A program made the position numbers and the translations under genes. From positions 13,378 through 77,377 of the forward strand of contig JAZRPW010000015.1 of the NCBI GenBank assembly GCA_045649405.1: a stretch of 64,000 nt of DNA. The letters are read 5' to 3'. Shown piece by piece: positions 33,400 to 42,468 of this stretch. The stretch's first letter is position 1, and every line of letters starts with the position of its first letter. The notes under the pieces were generated by a model. The model was given only the letters and a program-made list of their open reading frames with translations. It ran no database searches and was not told the DNA's origin. This DNA comes from RUG11462 sp045649405 (GTDB taxonomy: Bacteria; Bacillota; Clostridia; Oscillospirales; Acutalibacteraceae).

Positions 33400-36300
33400 T
33401 TAACCTTTAAAATAATTAATTCCCGCTTCAAAAATTCTAATATTTCTGTTGTCAGGAATGTTTGCAAAACAGCCACTTGTTCTTCTTTGTGGCAATGCAG
33501 ATTTACCCATAATTCTACCATTTGGTGAAACAATTGCTTCAACAGCACAAGTAGATGCGTCAGGGTTAAACGGCAATTTTGCAGCAATTTTTCCGCTATT
33601 ATCAATATACTGTGAAACTACTTGATTATTTTCAATTAATTTCAACATTGTTTTCTCATCTGCAATAAATCTTGTGTTTGATTGATATGAAGGTTGAATG
33701 AAAACATCACCTGTTTTGCATTCGTTAAGCCAAGGTGAATTGTTTGAAACAACCTTTGTTCTTACGAACCCTGAGAACGGTCTTGAAATAACATTGTTAG
33801 ACAAATATGCTCCTTTTTCATAAGGTTTATATGTACCTTCTGTCAAAAGCCCTGTTCTAAGGAGAATGTCAAATCCTTCTTCAAAACCAATAATCAAACC
33901 ATCATTTTCAAGCAAAGTTTCTACTGATTCACGAATTAAATCATTAATCATAACGCTAAAACCAAACTCTGCTGAATAATAACTATTTGAACCAGATGGC
34001 AAACATAAAATTTGCGCATTATTGATTTTTTCTGCAAGTGTTTCAATTGATTTTTGATAGGATTTAGGATTAATACAATAAACCTCAACATCGCCACCTG
34101 CATTTTCAAATGCACGTTTGCAATCGTTTGCACCACCAAATGATGTAAAGACTGGAATTATTACTTTAGGTTTAGCAAATTTTTGTGTGCTTTCAAATTT
34201 TTCTTCACAAACAAACTCATCAATTTTTGCCATTGCAGTTTTTTGCAAAGTTTTTGTTGGGTAATAAGTTTGCATTGTACCTGTATAAGATGCAACAGCA
34301 TCATTAATTGAAACTGTTTCATTACCAAAAATAAACTTTTGTTCAGATGTTGTTTTACCGATAATCAAAGTATCCATACCAGAAAAAGCACCTGGATTTG
34401 TAGTTTCAATTACAATTGAAGCAGCTTTTGCAGAAAACAAAGTATCAACATCTAACTGTTCAAATTCAACACCAATGTTGTTACCAAAACTCATTTTTGC
34501 AACAGTGGCAGCAATACCACCTTCGTTTACAACAGAAGCAGATAAAACCTTGCCATTTTGAGACAAGTAATGAATTTGACGATAAATAACTTTTGCTTTA
34601 TCATAGTCAGGCAACCCTGTCTTTTGAACAATAGGCATTGGCACTAAAATAATGGTTGAATCGGTTGATTTCAATTCTGGTGTAATAACTTCATTACCTT
34701 TCAAAACTGAAATTGCAAAACATGAAAAATCTAAAATTTCTTCGCCTGTTTCATCAAATGTTAAATCATAAGAAATTGATGGAATATTCATACCAATTTC
34801 AGCAGAAAAAGCACCAAAAATTGAAGAAAACAAATTGCCAAATTTAGAAGCAAAACCTTTAGGATTTGAAACATTTTGACAAATACCAAGTTTTGTGTTA
34901 ATTGAATTTGCGCCAGTAGCAACGATTTTTGAAATACATTCCATTGCAGAAAAAGCAGCACCATGATACGGGCTAATATTTGAAATTTTAGGATTACAAC
35001 CGTAAGAAATTGCTGTAACTGTGTTTGTATTACCGGTTGTGGTTGGAATTTTACAAACAAATGCATCTGCAGGAGTCAACTCATTTTTACCACCAAAAGG
35101 TGCCAATACACAAAGACCGCCAACAGTGGAGTCAAAACTTGATGAAACACCCTTTTTAGAACAAATTGAAATCTTTTTAAGGTTTTGTAAAAACGCATCT
35201 TTTAATGCAAGTTTTTGCAAATCAGAATTACTTTCATTAAAGTCAATTTTTCTATTTGACAAGTCGTTAATCAAAACGCTGTGTCGTTCATTATCATTAA
35301 CTGAATTAATAAACTCGGTTGAAATGTTTGCCAATTGTTTTTTACCGTTTTTCACAACTAAATATGGTTCTTTGTTAATAGTACCAATTATGTGGGAAGA
35401 AAGGCCAATATTAGCACAAATTGCTTTAATTTTATCAATATTATCTTTTGAAACAACAACGGCAGAACGGCAGTTGTGAACACTTAAAGCCAAATGAGAA
35501 AGTGGCAAACAGTCTGATTTAATCATTCTGTTAATGTCAATTTCAACACCATAAAACTCTTTTAAAAGGCCTGAAATAATACCATTAGAAAAATCTAGAA
35601 TTTTCTTTATGTAAGTTTCGTTTGCAACTTCTTTACAAAATTGAATTATTTTTTCTCTTTGCAAGTAATTGCTTTTTTGAGTGAATTTTTTATCATATAA
35701 ATCTTCAATTCTAATTTTACTACCAAGCATTACAATGCTATCGCCTTCACTGAGTTTTGCAGAATATGAAGGCTTTGTACCTGCAAAAGCAGTTGCGGTA
35801 TAGTTAATTGGTTTTTTAATGTGTTTGCTAAAGATTTGACCACCAAGAGAAGCTGCAATACCTAATTCTCTATTCATTCTTGCAACTTTGTCGGTCAAAT
35901 AGTCCCCAATTGTTACTGTTTTGTATGTGCAATTAGTAATATTTCTTGCTTTCTTTTCAACAAAAGTATGACAATCAAGACACAATGATTGATAAGCTTC
36001 AAAATTATCACCAAGACGATTTTGAACTACATCAAAACCTGCTGTTTTGTCAGTTTTTCCTGCTTTAAAGCCAATTAAATATTGTTCAACAACACCATTA
36101 ACATCAACTGGAGTTTGAATATATGGTTTGCCATCTTCAATAACAACATCTTGAATTTGACCTTTTTGTTTCATATAGTCATAGCCAGCAGAAGCAATGT
36201 CCTTTAATGAGATTGCACCTTGTTTTTCAATGCCTGCTTGCTCACGCATGCTAATAAACTCATCTATTGTGATTTTAAGTGGAGAGTTGCCAGCAACTTC

Positions 36301-37011
36301 TTCAAAGTTAATTTCATTAAATCTTAAATTTTCAGGCGAAATTTTAGAAGTTAAAACTGAGTCAATTGAATAAAGTTCAACAAGCGTTGGATTTCTTTTT
36401 AAAAGTTTAAAATAGTCACGAATAAGGCAAAGTGTTTCTTTAGACATTTTAAGCGATGTTTTATTCAAATATTGATAAATTTGTACATCATTTTTACTTA
36501 AAAAGTCTTCATCAACAACTGTTTCGCCAAAATTATAAATGTCTTCTGATATGCTTAAAGCTTTGTTATTATCAGGAAGTTCATAATAATTTCTATCAAT
36601 CAACAAACTTTTAATTTCATCTAACTTATAATCATTTAAAAGTTCAGAAACTGCAATAACTTTTGAATACTTAACCTTAAAATTGCCACTAATTCCATAA
36701 GAACGAGCAACATTTTTCAAATTATACAATCTTTCTTGGAATTTGCCGTTGATTGGAGAAATTGAAAAACTACGCCAATCACTTGTAAGTGGCAAATAAT
36801 CAATAAAAGCAGTTTCGGTATTTCTATTTACTAAAATTAATTTTGAAATTATATCGAATTCTTCTTTTGAAAGACCGTCAAAATCATATCTTTCAAAAGT
36901 TCTAAGTTCACTTTGAGGTTCTAAAGAAATATAATTTTTAATAAATCCTAATAGGTTTTTAGCACTATTATCAAGCCCACGCTTTTTTTCAACATATATT
37001 CTGAAAACCAA
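33400..37011 (-). CDS. PurL-like protein lacking the FGAM synthase and glutaminase motifs (predicted pseudoenzyme)
   Basis: An intact 1203-codon frame aligning by eye over its full length with large FGAM synthase PurL: PurS-like N-terminus (VFRIYVEKKRGLDNSAKNLL), two synthase halves (FDSTVGGLCVLAPFGGK, NISPYHGAAFSAMECISKIVATG) and a C-terminal glutaminase-like domain. Signature motifs are replaced: WSDHCRHTTF by VLTSKISPEN (about 217); KNETHNHPTE by FKAGKTDKTA (about 314); NDFGAGGVS by LDFSNGIIS (about 474); the SQER motif by VHNCR (about 511); GGKDSMSG by SYDLTFDETG (about 748); GICNGFQ by GFEEGFD, losing the Cys (about 1046); and the H-x-E of the glutaminase by P-Q-R (about 1170). It should not make FGAM. 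TTG start with GGAGG 8 bases upstream. It heads the operon with apgM and the ymfI-like gene. Comparison is with the family as I know it, not a computed alignment. Confidence 0.85.
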   Translation of the reverse strand: MVFRIYVEKKRGLDNSAKNLLGFIKNYISLEPQSELRTFERYDFDGLSKEEFDIISKLILVNRNTETAFIDYLPLTSDWRSFSISPINGKFQERLYNLKNVARSYGISGNFKVKYSKVIAVSELLNDYKLDEIKSLLIDRNYYELPDNNKALSISEDIYNFGETVVDEDFLSKNDVQIYQYLNKTSLKMSKETLCLIRDYFKLLKRNPTLVELYSIDSVLTSKISPENLRFNEINFEEVAGNSPLKITIDEFISMREQAGIEKQGAISLKDIASAGYDYMKQKGQIQDVVIEDGKPYIQTPVDVNGVVEQYLIGFKAGKTDKTAGFDVVQNRLGDNFEAYQSLCLDCHTFVEKKARNITNCTYKTVTIGDYLTDKVARMNRELGIAASLGGQIFSKHIKKPINYTATAFAGTKPSYSAKLSEGDSIVMLGSKIRIEDLYDKKFTQKSNYLQREKIIQFCKEVANETYIKKILDFSNGIISGLLKEFYGVEIDINRMIKSDCLPLSHLALSVHNCRSAVVVSKDNIDKIKAICANIGLSSHIIGTINKEPYLVVKNGKKQLANISTEFINSVNDNERHSVLINDLSNRKIDFNESNSDLQKLALKDAFLQNLKKISICSKKGVSSSFDSTVGGLCVLAPFGGKNELTPADAFVCKIPTTTGNTNTVTAISYGCNPKISNISPYHGAAFSAMECISKIVATGANSINTKLGICQNVSNPKGFASKFGNLFSSIFGAFSAEIGMNIPSISYDLTFDETGEEILDFSCFAISVLKGNEVITPELKSTDSTIILVPMPIVQKTGLPDYDKAKVIYRQIHYLSQNGKVLSASVVNEGGIAATVAKMSFGNNIGVEFEQLDVDTLFSAKAASIVIETTNPGAFSGMDTLIIGKTTSEQKFIFGNETVSINDAVASYTGTMQTYYPTKTLQKTAMAKIDEFVCEEKFESTQKFAKPKVIIPVFTSFGGANDCKRAFENAGGDVEVYCINPKSYQKSIETLAEKINNAQILCLPSGSNSYYSAEFGFSVMINDLIRESVETLLENDGLIIGFEEGFDILLRTGLLTEGTYKPYEKGAYLSNNVISRPFSGFVRTKVVSNNSPWLNECKTGDVFIQPSYQSNTRFIADEKTMLKLIENNQVVSQYIDNSGKIAAKLPFNPDASTCAVEAIVSPNGRIMGKSALPQRRTSGCFANIPDNRNIRIFEAGINYFKG

Positions 37012-37051
37012 AATTTCAACCTCCTACATAAAAATATCTATAATTATGATA

Positions 37052-37080
37052 ATTATACCATTGATTTTTGTTTTTTTCAA
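37052..37080 (-). promoter_or_regulatory. Promoter of the purL-like operon
   Basis: Reverse strand: -35 TTGAAA (37075-37080), 17-base spacer ending TGG, perfect -10 TATAAT (37052-37057). About 40-base leader. No purine riboswitch or PurR-like box is seen in the 113-base gap shared with azlC. Confidence 0.75.
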
Positions 37081-37124
37081 TGATATTATAAATAAAAATA
37101 TATATTTTTAAGGATTTTTTTAAA

Positions 37125-37817
37125 ATGAAGAATAATACTTTGAAAAAAGCATTCATCAACACCATTCCAGTTATGGCTGGTTATGTAGTTTTAGCTATTG
37201 GTTTTGGCATTTTGTTAAACTCAAAAGGTTACTCAATTTGGTGGTCTTTAGCTATGAGTGTTTTCATTTATGCCGGCTCAATGCAATACCTTGCAATTGA
37301 CCTTTTAACCGGTGGCGCTTCATTGATTACCACAGCAATTACTACTATTATGGTTAATGGCAGACATTTGTTTTATGGCATTTCAATGATTGACAAATAC
37401 AAAAACACTGGTTTTAAAAAGCCATATTTGATTTTTTCGCTTACTGATGAAACCTATTCTTTAAACTGTGGTGAATTACCAGAAGATGTTGAAAATCGTT
37501 CACTTTATTACTTTTTGGTTTCACTATTCAACCATTGCTATTGGGTAATTGGTACAATAATTGGCTCGCTTTTAGGAAATATCATTCCTTTTAATACTAA
37601 AGGCATTGACTTTGCATTAACTGCCCTTTTCATTACAATCTTTGTTGAACAATATAAAACAAGCAAAAATCATAAGCCAGCAATAGTTGGTGTTGTTTGT
37701 TCTGTTGTTTGTCTTGTAATATTCAAAGCAAGCAATTTTCTTATTCCTACAATGCTATTAATTACAGCAGTTTTGACAATTATGAAAGGTTCAAACAAAG
37801 GTGGAGCCCATGAATAA
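37125..37817 (+). CDS. azlC: AzlC family branched-chain amino acid export permease
   Basis: 230 residues, mostly membrane helices. AzlC hallmarks: VMAGYVVLAIGFGILL, YAGSMQYLAIDLLTGG, VNGRHLFYGISM and LTDETYSLN. With the small partner AzlD it forms an exporter of branched-chain amino acids and analogues. AAGGA about 11 bases upstream of ATG. Its end overlaps the azlD ribosome binding region. Confidence 0.94.
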   Translation: MKNNTLKKAFINTIPVMAGYVVLAIGFGILLNSKGYSIWWSLAMSVFIYAGSMQYLAIDLLTGGASLITTAITTIMVNGRHLFYGISMIDKYKNTGFKKPYLIFSLTDETYSLNCGELPEDVENRSLYYFLVSLFNHCYWVIGTIIGSLLGNIIPFNTKGIDFALTALFITIFVEQYKTSKNHKPAIVGVVCSVVCLVIFKASNFLIPTMLLITAVLTIMKGSNKGGAHE

Positions 37818-38139
37818 TTTACACTCAATACTTTTAATTGTAGTAATTGCGATAATCACAATTGCTCTTAGATTTTTGCCTTTTATTATCTTTAATGGAA
37901 AAAGGAAAACACCAAAATACATTGAATATTTAAGTCAGGTTTTACCTTTTGCAATTATGGGAATGTTGGTAATATATTGCCTTAGAAACACATCATTTGT
38001 TTCCTATCCTTATGGAATACCTGAAATAATTTCAAGTTTAGTTGTAGTAATACTTCACCTTTTAAAAAGAAATACACTACTTAGCATTATTAGTGGCACT
38101 GCTTGTTATATGATTTTAGTTCAATTTATTTTCAATTAA
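37810..38139 (+). CDS. azlD: AzlD family transporter subunit
   Basis: 109 residues from ATG 37810, which overlaps the end of azlC and has AAAGGTGGAG just upstream; GTG 37801 lies in that site and is rejected. Four hydrophobic segments with ITIALRFLPFIIFNG and LSQVLPFAIMGMLVIYCLR typical of AzlD. Small subunit of the AzlCD exporter. Ends directly at a bidirectional terminator. Confidence 0.92.
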   Translation: MNNLHSILLIVVIAIITIALRFLPFIIFNGKRKTPKYIEYLSQVLPFAIMGMLVIYCLRNTSFVSYPYGIPEIISSLVVVILHLLKRNTLLSIISGTACYMILVQFIFN

Positions 38140-38168
38140 AAAATGGGCTCGAAAACGAGCCCATTTTT
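38138..38168. terminator. Bidirectional terminator between azlD and the rrf2-like gene
   Basis: A 12-bp stem AAAATGGGCTCG / CGAGCCCATTTT with AAAA loop (38140-38167), A and T runs on both sides, between convergent genes. Confidence 0.93.
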
Positions 38169-38564
38169 CTATTTTCTTTTGAAAGTTACCGAGTCAAAAC
38201 GTTCTGCCATTTCTTTAGAAACTTCATAAAACACTTGGTAAAAATAGCAAGTGCAATTTCCATCTTTATGTTCGCAATTAAAATCATTTTGCAGGCATCT
38301 ACTCAATACAATCGGTCCTTCAATAGTTTCAATAACCTGTTTTAAGGTTATTTCTTCTGGCGATTTGTTAAGTTCATAACCACCACCAACACCTTTGTAA
38401 GACCTAACTATTCCTTGCGAAACGAGTTTTCTAAGAATTTTTAAGCAAAACTTTTCAGTAACCCTTGTTTTTTCTGCAATTACTGCTGCACTTGTTCGAC
38501 CCTCTTGCCCAGCCAAACAGTCAACAATTCTCACAGCATAATCTGTTTCAAGGCTTATACGCAT
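38169..38564 (-). CDS. Rrf2-family transcriptional regulator, probable Fe-S sensor
   Basis: 131 residues. N-terminal winged helix MRISLETDYAVRIVDCLA, with VIAEKTRVTEKFCLKILRKLVSQGIVRSYKGVGGGYEL as recognition helix and wing. The C-terminal part has C90, C97, C104 and C106, the spacing expected for the cluster-binding loop of IscR/Rrf2 proteins. Likely a redox- or iron-responsive regulator. Lies 11 bases after rpoD on the same strand, so it is probably cotranscribed with dnaG-rpoD; targets unknown. Confidence 0.9.
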   Translation of the reverse strand: MRISLETDYAVRIVDCLAGQEGRTSAAVIAEKTRVTEKFCLKILRKLVSQGIVRSYKGVGGGYELNKSPEEITLKQVIETIEGPIVLSRCLQNDFNCEHKDGNCTCYFYQVFYEVSKEMAERFDSVTFKRK

Positions 38565-38575
38565 TTTCGCACCTC

Positions 38576-39616
38576 TTATTTGTCTCTAAATTTATTTGAA
38601 CGAACAGGGTGACGAAGTTTTCTTAATGCTTTTGCTTCAATTTGACGAATTCTTTCACGAGTAACATTGAATTCCAAACCAACTTCTTCTAATGTATGAC
38701 ATCTACCATCTTTAAGGCCAAAACGAAGTCTAATTACATTTTCTTCTCTTGGAGCCAAAGTTTTAAGAACTGCGTCAATATCTTCATTTGTGATTGTTTT
38801 TAACGCAGCATCATCTGGAGCTAAAGCATCATCATCTTTAATAAAGTCCATAAGTCTTGAGTCTTCCTCAGGACCAATTGGTGTTTCCATTGAAACCGGT
38901 TCTTGAGCAACTCTTACAATTTCTCTTACTCTTGCAACTGTAAGACCCATTGCTTTTGCAATTTCTTCTTCTGTTGCTTCTTTACCATTTTCATGGAGAA
39001 GTTGACTTTGAACTTTTTTCAATTTATTAATTGTTTCAACCATATGAACAGGAATACGAATTGTTCTTGCTTGGTCAGCAATTGCTCTTGTAATTGCTTG
39101 TCTAATCCACCAAGTAGCATATGTTGAAAATTTAAAACCTTTTGTGTGGTCAAATTTTTCAACTGCTTTAATAAGACCAACGTTACCTTCTTGAATAAGG
39201 TCTAAGAAATGCATTCCACGACCAACATATCTCTTAGCAATAGATACAACAAGACGAAGGTTAGCTTCTGTCAAACGTTGTTTTGCCATTTTGTCGCCAT
39301 CTAAGATTTTTTGAGCAAGTTCAATTTCTTCTTCACCTGTCAAAAGCGGAACTCTACCGATTTCTTTCAAATAAAGTTTAACAGGGTCATTTAATGTGAT
39401 ATCATCAATAACCAATGCATTGTCAAGCTCTTCTTGAGAAATCTCTTCAAGTTCTTCAACAGGTGGTTCTTCTAAATCATCGAAATCTGGCTCTTTATCA
39501 TAATCATCTGTAATTTTAACGTCAACAGTATCATCGATAAGGTCGTGTTTTTCGTTTTCAATCTCACTCATTTTATCATTAATTTCATTATTAATTTCTT
39601 TATTAATCTCAGCCAT
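38576..39616 (-). CDS. rpoD: RNA polymerase primary sigma factor
   Basis: 346 residues (sigma-A type). An acidic N-terminal about 80 residues replaces most of region 1.1, followed by region 1.2 (DPVKLYLKEIGRVPLLTGEEE), 2.3/2.4 (HFLDLIQEGNVGLIKAVEKFDHTKGFKFSTYATWWIRQAITRA), 3 and 4.2 (TLEEVGLEFNVTRERIRQIEAKALRKLRHP). Directs transcription from the TTGACA/TATAAT promoters seen throughout the window. Follows dnaG by nine bases in the classic macromolecular synthesis order. Confidence 0.98.
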   Translation of the reverse strand: MAEINKEINNEINDKMSEIENEKHDLIDDTVDVKITDDYDKEPDFDDLEEPPVEELEEISQEELDNALVIDDITLNDPVKLYLKEIGRVPLLTGEEEIELAQKILDGDKMAKQRLTEANLRLVVSIAKRYVGRGMHFLDLIQEGNVGLIKAVEKFDHTKGFKFSTYATWWIRQAITRAIADQARTIRIPVHMVETINKLKKVQSQLLHENGKEATEEEIAKAMGLTVARVREIVRVAQEPVSMETPIGPEEDSRLMDFIKDDDALAPDDAALKTITNEDIDAVLKTLAPREENVIRLRFGLKDGRCHTLEEVGLEFNVTRERIRQIEAKALRKLRHPVRSNKFRDK

Positions 39617-39625
39617 TTTTTAGTC

Positions 39626-41392
39626 CTAACCTTTCTTGTTTTTTCCTAAATTATTCATTGCTTTTAAAAATTCGTCATCGTCCATATTAGATGGCGAAAC
39701 AATTCCAAGTTTATCTTTTTCTTCAATTATTACTTTTATGCAGTCATCAATAATCTGCTCAATGTGTTGAGAAGAAGATAACTTGTTATTTATTTCAATT
39801 ACCTTTCCAAGTTCCTTTGAATCAAAACTATCAGAAAGATAAGAAATATTAAATTCATTATAATTTTCCAAAATTTCTATCAATTTCAAGTACAAATTTT
39901 TATTAAAATCTGTTAAAAAAACATCGGAATTTAGATTTTGTTTCATATAGTCAAGATATTTTGGGAAATGCATTAAAATTGAAAGAATAGTTTCTTCAGC
40001 TGCACTTGCTCTTTTGAATTGTTTTGCTTGTGGATTAACATCACTTGCAGAAAATCTTGGAGTAGTAAAATCAACTAAAGTTTTCTTGAGTTTTCTATTA
40101 TCTTTTGATTTTTTTACTTTGCTTATTCTAGTCAAAATTGTTGATTTATCAACACCTGTTTCTTCAGAAACTCGACCTGCATAGATATTTATCGCCATAT
40201 CATCATAAATGTCTGACAAAATATCAATTGCGCCTTTTAAATATTCAAGTTTGCCGGCATCAGAATTAATATCAACTGTATTTTTAACACCAATAAGTTT
40301 GAACTCAATATCATTTTTAGCGCCTTCAAGCAACATTCTAAAACGCTCTGCACCATATTCTTTGATATATTCATCTGGGTCTTTTCCACCCTCAACCTGC
40401 AAAATACGGATTTTAATGCCGGTTGTTTTTAAAATTTCAATTGCCCTTTTGGTTGCCTTTTGGCCTGCTTCATCAATATCCATTGTAACAACAATTTCTT
40501 TGAAATAACGAGAAAGTAAATTTGCTTGGTCTGCGGTAAATGAAGTACCCAAAGCACCAACAGCGTTATCAAAACCTGCTTGATGAAGAGCAATTGTGTC
40601 CATATAACCTTCTGTCAAAATAACTGTTTCACTACCTGAATTTTTAGCAAGATTCAAGCCATAAAGATTTTTACTCTTTTTAAAAACAGGAGTGTCAGAA
40701 GAGTTAATATATTTTGCACCCTCTTCGCCAGGGAATTTTCTGCCACCAAAAGCAATAACATTGCCCCTTAAATCAAATATTGGGTACATTACTTTTTTGC
40801 GGAATCTATCATATGCTCTGCCTGTTTTTTGTGACTTGCCACAAACATTTGCAACAATCATATCACTTTCAGAAAAACCTTTTGATTTCAAATGATTTCT
40901 CAAAGCGTCAAAACTGTCAGGCGCATAACCAAGACCAAATTTCTTTATTGTGTCAACAGACAAATTTCTTGAAGCAAAATATTTTGCACCAATGCCGTCA
41001 TCAACTTTTTCAACTAAACATTGGAAGAAAAATTTCGCAGTTTCACGGTTAATTGCCAAAACTGTTCTGCGCAATTTTTCGGCAGAATCATCATAACCAG
41101 TGTCAGGCATTGACATTCCACTTCTGTCTGCTAAAAGTTTAACCGCCTCAATATAGTCAAGGTTTTCAGCAGTTTTTATGAATGTAACAACATCTCCACC
41201 ACTTTGGCAACCATAACAATAAAATGAATTTGTGTTTGGGTAAACAGTAAAAGAAGGTGTTCTTTCATTGTGAAACGGGCATAAACCTTTGAGTGTAGAA
41301 CCTGTCCTTTTCAACACAACATAAGAAGAAATAACCTCTTCAATTGGATTTTTATATTGTAATTCATTAATAAAATCTTCTGATAATTTCAA
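39626..41392 (-). CDS. dnaG: DNA primase
   Basis: About 588 residues. It synthesises RNA primers for replication. N-terminal CHC2 zinc-binding domain CPFHNERTPSFTVYPNTNSFYCYGCQSGGDVVTF; TOPRIM domain with VILTEGYMD and TMDIDEAGQKA (metal-binding acids); C-terminal helicase-binding region. The open frame begins at GTG 41404, but that lies in the AAAGGTGG site (41401-41408); TTG 41392 is 8 bases after it and is preferred. Upstream of rpoD. Confidence 0.95.
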   Translation of the reverse strand: MKLSEDFINELQYKNPIEEVISSYVVLKRTGSTLKGLCPFHNERTPSFTVYPNTNSFYCYGCQSGGDVVTFIKTAENLDYIEAVKLLADRSGMSMPDTGYDDSAEKLRRTVLAINRETAKFFFQCLVEKVDDGIGAKYFASRNLSVDTIKKFGLGYAPDSFDALRNHLKSKGFSESDMIVANVCGKSQKTGRAYDRFRKKVMYPIFDLRGNVIAFGGRKFPGEEGAKYINSSDTPVFKKSKNLYGLNLAKNSGSETVILTEGYMDTIALHQAGFDNAVGALGTSFTADQANLLSRYFKEIVVTMDIDEAGQKATKRAIEILKTTGIKIRILQVEGGKDPDEYIKEYGAERFRMLLEGAKNDIEFKLIGVKNTVDINSDAGKLEYLKGAIDILSDIYDDMAINIYAGRVSEETGVDKSTILTRISKVKKSKDNRKLKKTLVDFTTPRFSASDVNPQAKQFKRASAAEETILSILMHFPKYLDYMKQNLNSDVFLTDFNKNLYLKLIEILENYNEFNISYLSDSFDSKELGKVIEINNKLSSSQHIEQIIDDCIKVIIEEKDKLGIVSPSNMDDDEFLKAMNNLGKNKKG

Positions 41393-41422
41393 GCTCTCAC
41401 CCACCTTTCAAATGTTTTTAAC

Positions 41423-42418
41423 TTAAAATACCATCCAAGATTTTGGAACGAAAAACTCATTATAAATATGAGTTGCATATCTATCAGTCATACCACCAAT
41501 ATAATCAGCAACAGCACGAGGCACACCCTCATTTTTAGCAATCAATTTATATTGTTCTGGCAACCTATCAGTATTTTCACACAAATGCACAAACAAAGTT
41601 TTAATCATTTGTTCAACCTTTGGTTCTTCTGACTTAGCAGTCATATTGGTATAAACTGATTTGAACATAAATTTGTGAAAAGCATCAAATGCTTCTCTAT
41701 CACATTCACACAAATCAATATCATTAGTGCCATTGTTGATGATTGATTTTACCATTGCATTAATACGTTTAGATTTTGAATTACCAAAAGCGTTTCTCAC
41801 AATTTCAGGAATATCTTCTTCTGTCAAAATTCCTGCTTTCCCAGCATCATCAAAATCGTGATTCATATAAGCAATTTTATCTGCAAATTTAACAATTCTG
41901 CCTTCTAAAGTAGCAGCATCTTTATTAGTATGACAAACAATACCATCTAAAACTTCATATGTAAGATTTAAGCCTTCTCCGCTTTTTTCAAGAGAGTCAC
42001 AAACTCTAACGCTTTGCTCGTAATGACGAAAACCACCATCTAAAACTTCATTCAAAGCACGCTCGCCTGCGTGACCAAAAGGAGTGTGGCCTAAATCGTG
42101 ACCGAGTGAAATTGCTTCGGTCAAATCTTCATTCAAACACAAAGCACGAGCAATTGTACGCGCAATTTGATTAACTTCTAATGTGTGAGTTAAACGAGTT
42201 CTATAATGGTCGCCACCAGGAGCGATGAAAACCTGAGTTTTATGCTTTAATCTTCTAAAAGATGAAGAGTGAATAATTCTATCTCTATCACGTTGAAAAT
42301 CAGTTCTAATATCACACTTTTCTTCTTCTGTTTTTCTACCCTTTGAATTAGAAGAAAGCGTCGCAGCAGAACACAAAAACATTTTTTCGTTATTTTCAAT
42401 GTTTTCTCTAATACACAT
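41423..42418 (-). CDS. dgt: dGTP triphosphohydrolase-like HD protein
   Basis: 331 residues from ATG 42418 (GGAG 8 bases upstream; GTG 42427 lies in the site). HD-domain dNTPase: FQRDRDRIIHSSSFRRLKHKTQVF, RTRLTHTLEVNQIARTIARAL (first His), ISLGHDLGHTPFGHAGE (HD pair), and IAYMNHDFDDA (last Asp). Hydrolyses dGTP or other dNTPs to nucleoside and triphosphate, or acts as a paralogue with another deoxynucleotide substrate. Directly upstream of dnaG, as often in Clostridia. Confidence 0.94.
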   Translation of the reverse strand: MCIRENIENNEKMFLCSAATLSSNSKGRKTEEEKCDIRTDFQRDRDRIIHSSSFRRLKHKTQVFIAPGGDHYRTRLTHTLEVNQIARTIARALCLNEDLTEAISLGHDLGHTPFGHAGERALNEVLDGGFRHYEQSVRVCDSLEKSGEGLNLTYEVLDGIVCHTNKDAATLEGRIVKFADKIAYMNHDFDDAGKAGILTEEDIPEIVRNAFGNSKSKRINAMVKSIINNGTNDIDLCECDREAFDAFHKFMFKSVYTNMTAKSEEPKVEQMIKTLFVHLCENTDRLPEQYKLIAKNEGVPRAVADYIGGMTDRYATHIYNEFFVPKSWMVF

Positions 42419-42468
42419 CTCATTCACTCCTTTATACTTAATTATTCGACAAAAATTCTAAAAACCCT

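Noticed and set aside
33400..37011. PurL-like gene as an ordinary purL or as a pseudogene
   Set aside because: The catalytic motifs needed for FGAM synthesis are missing, so ordinary purL is unlikely; the frame is intact over 1203 codons with a good promoter and ribosome binding site, so simple decay is unlikely too.
37012..37124. Purine riboswitch or PurR-type operator before the purL-like gene
   Set aside because: The gap is short and A/T-rich with only a sigma-A promoter; no riboswitch-sized structure or PurBox-like palindrome is seen.
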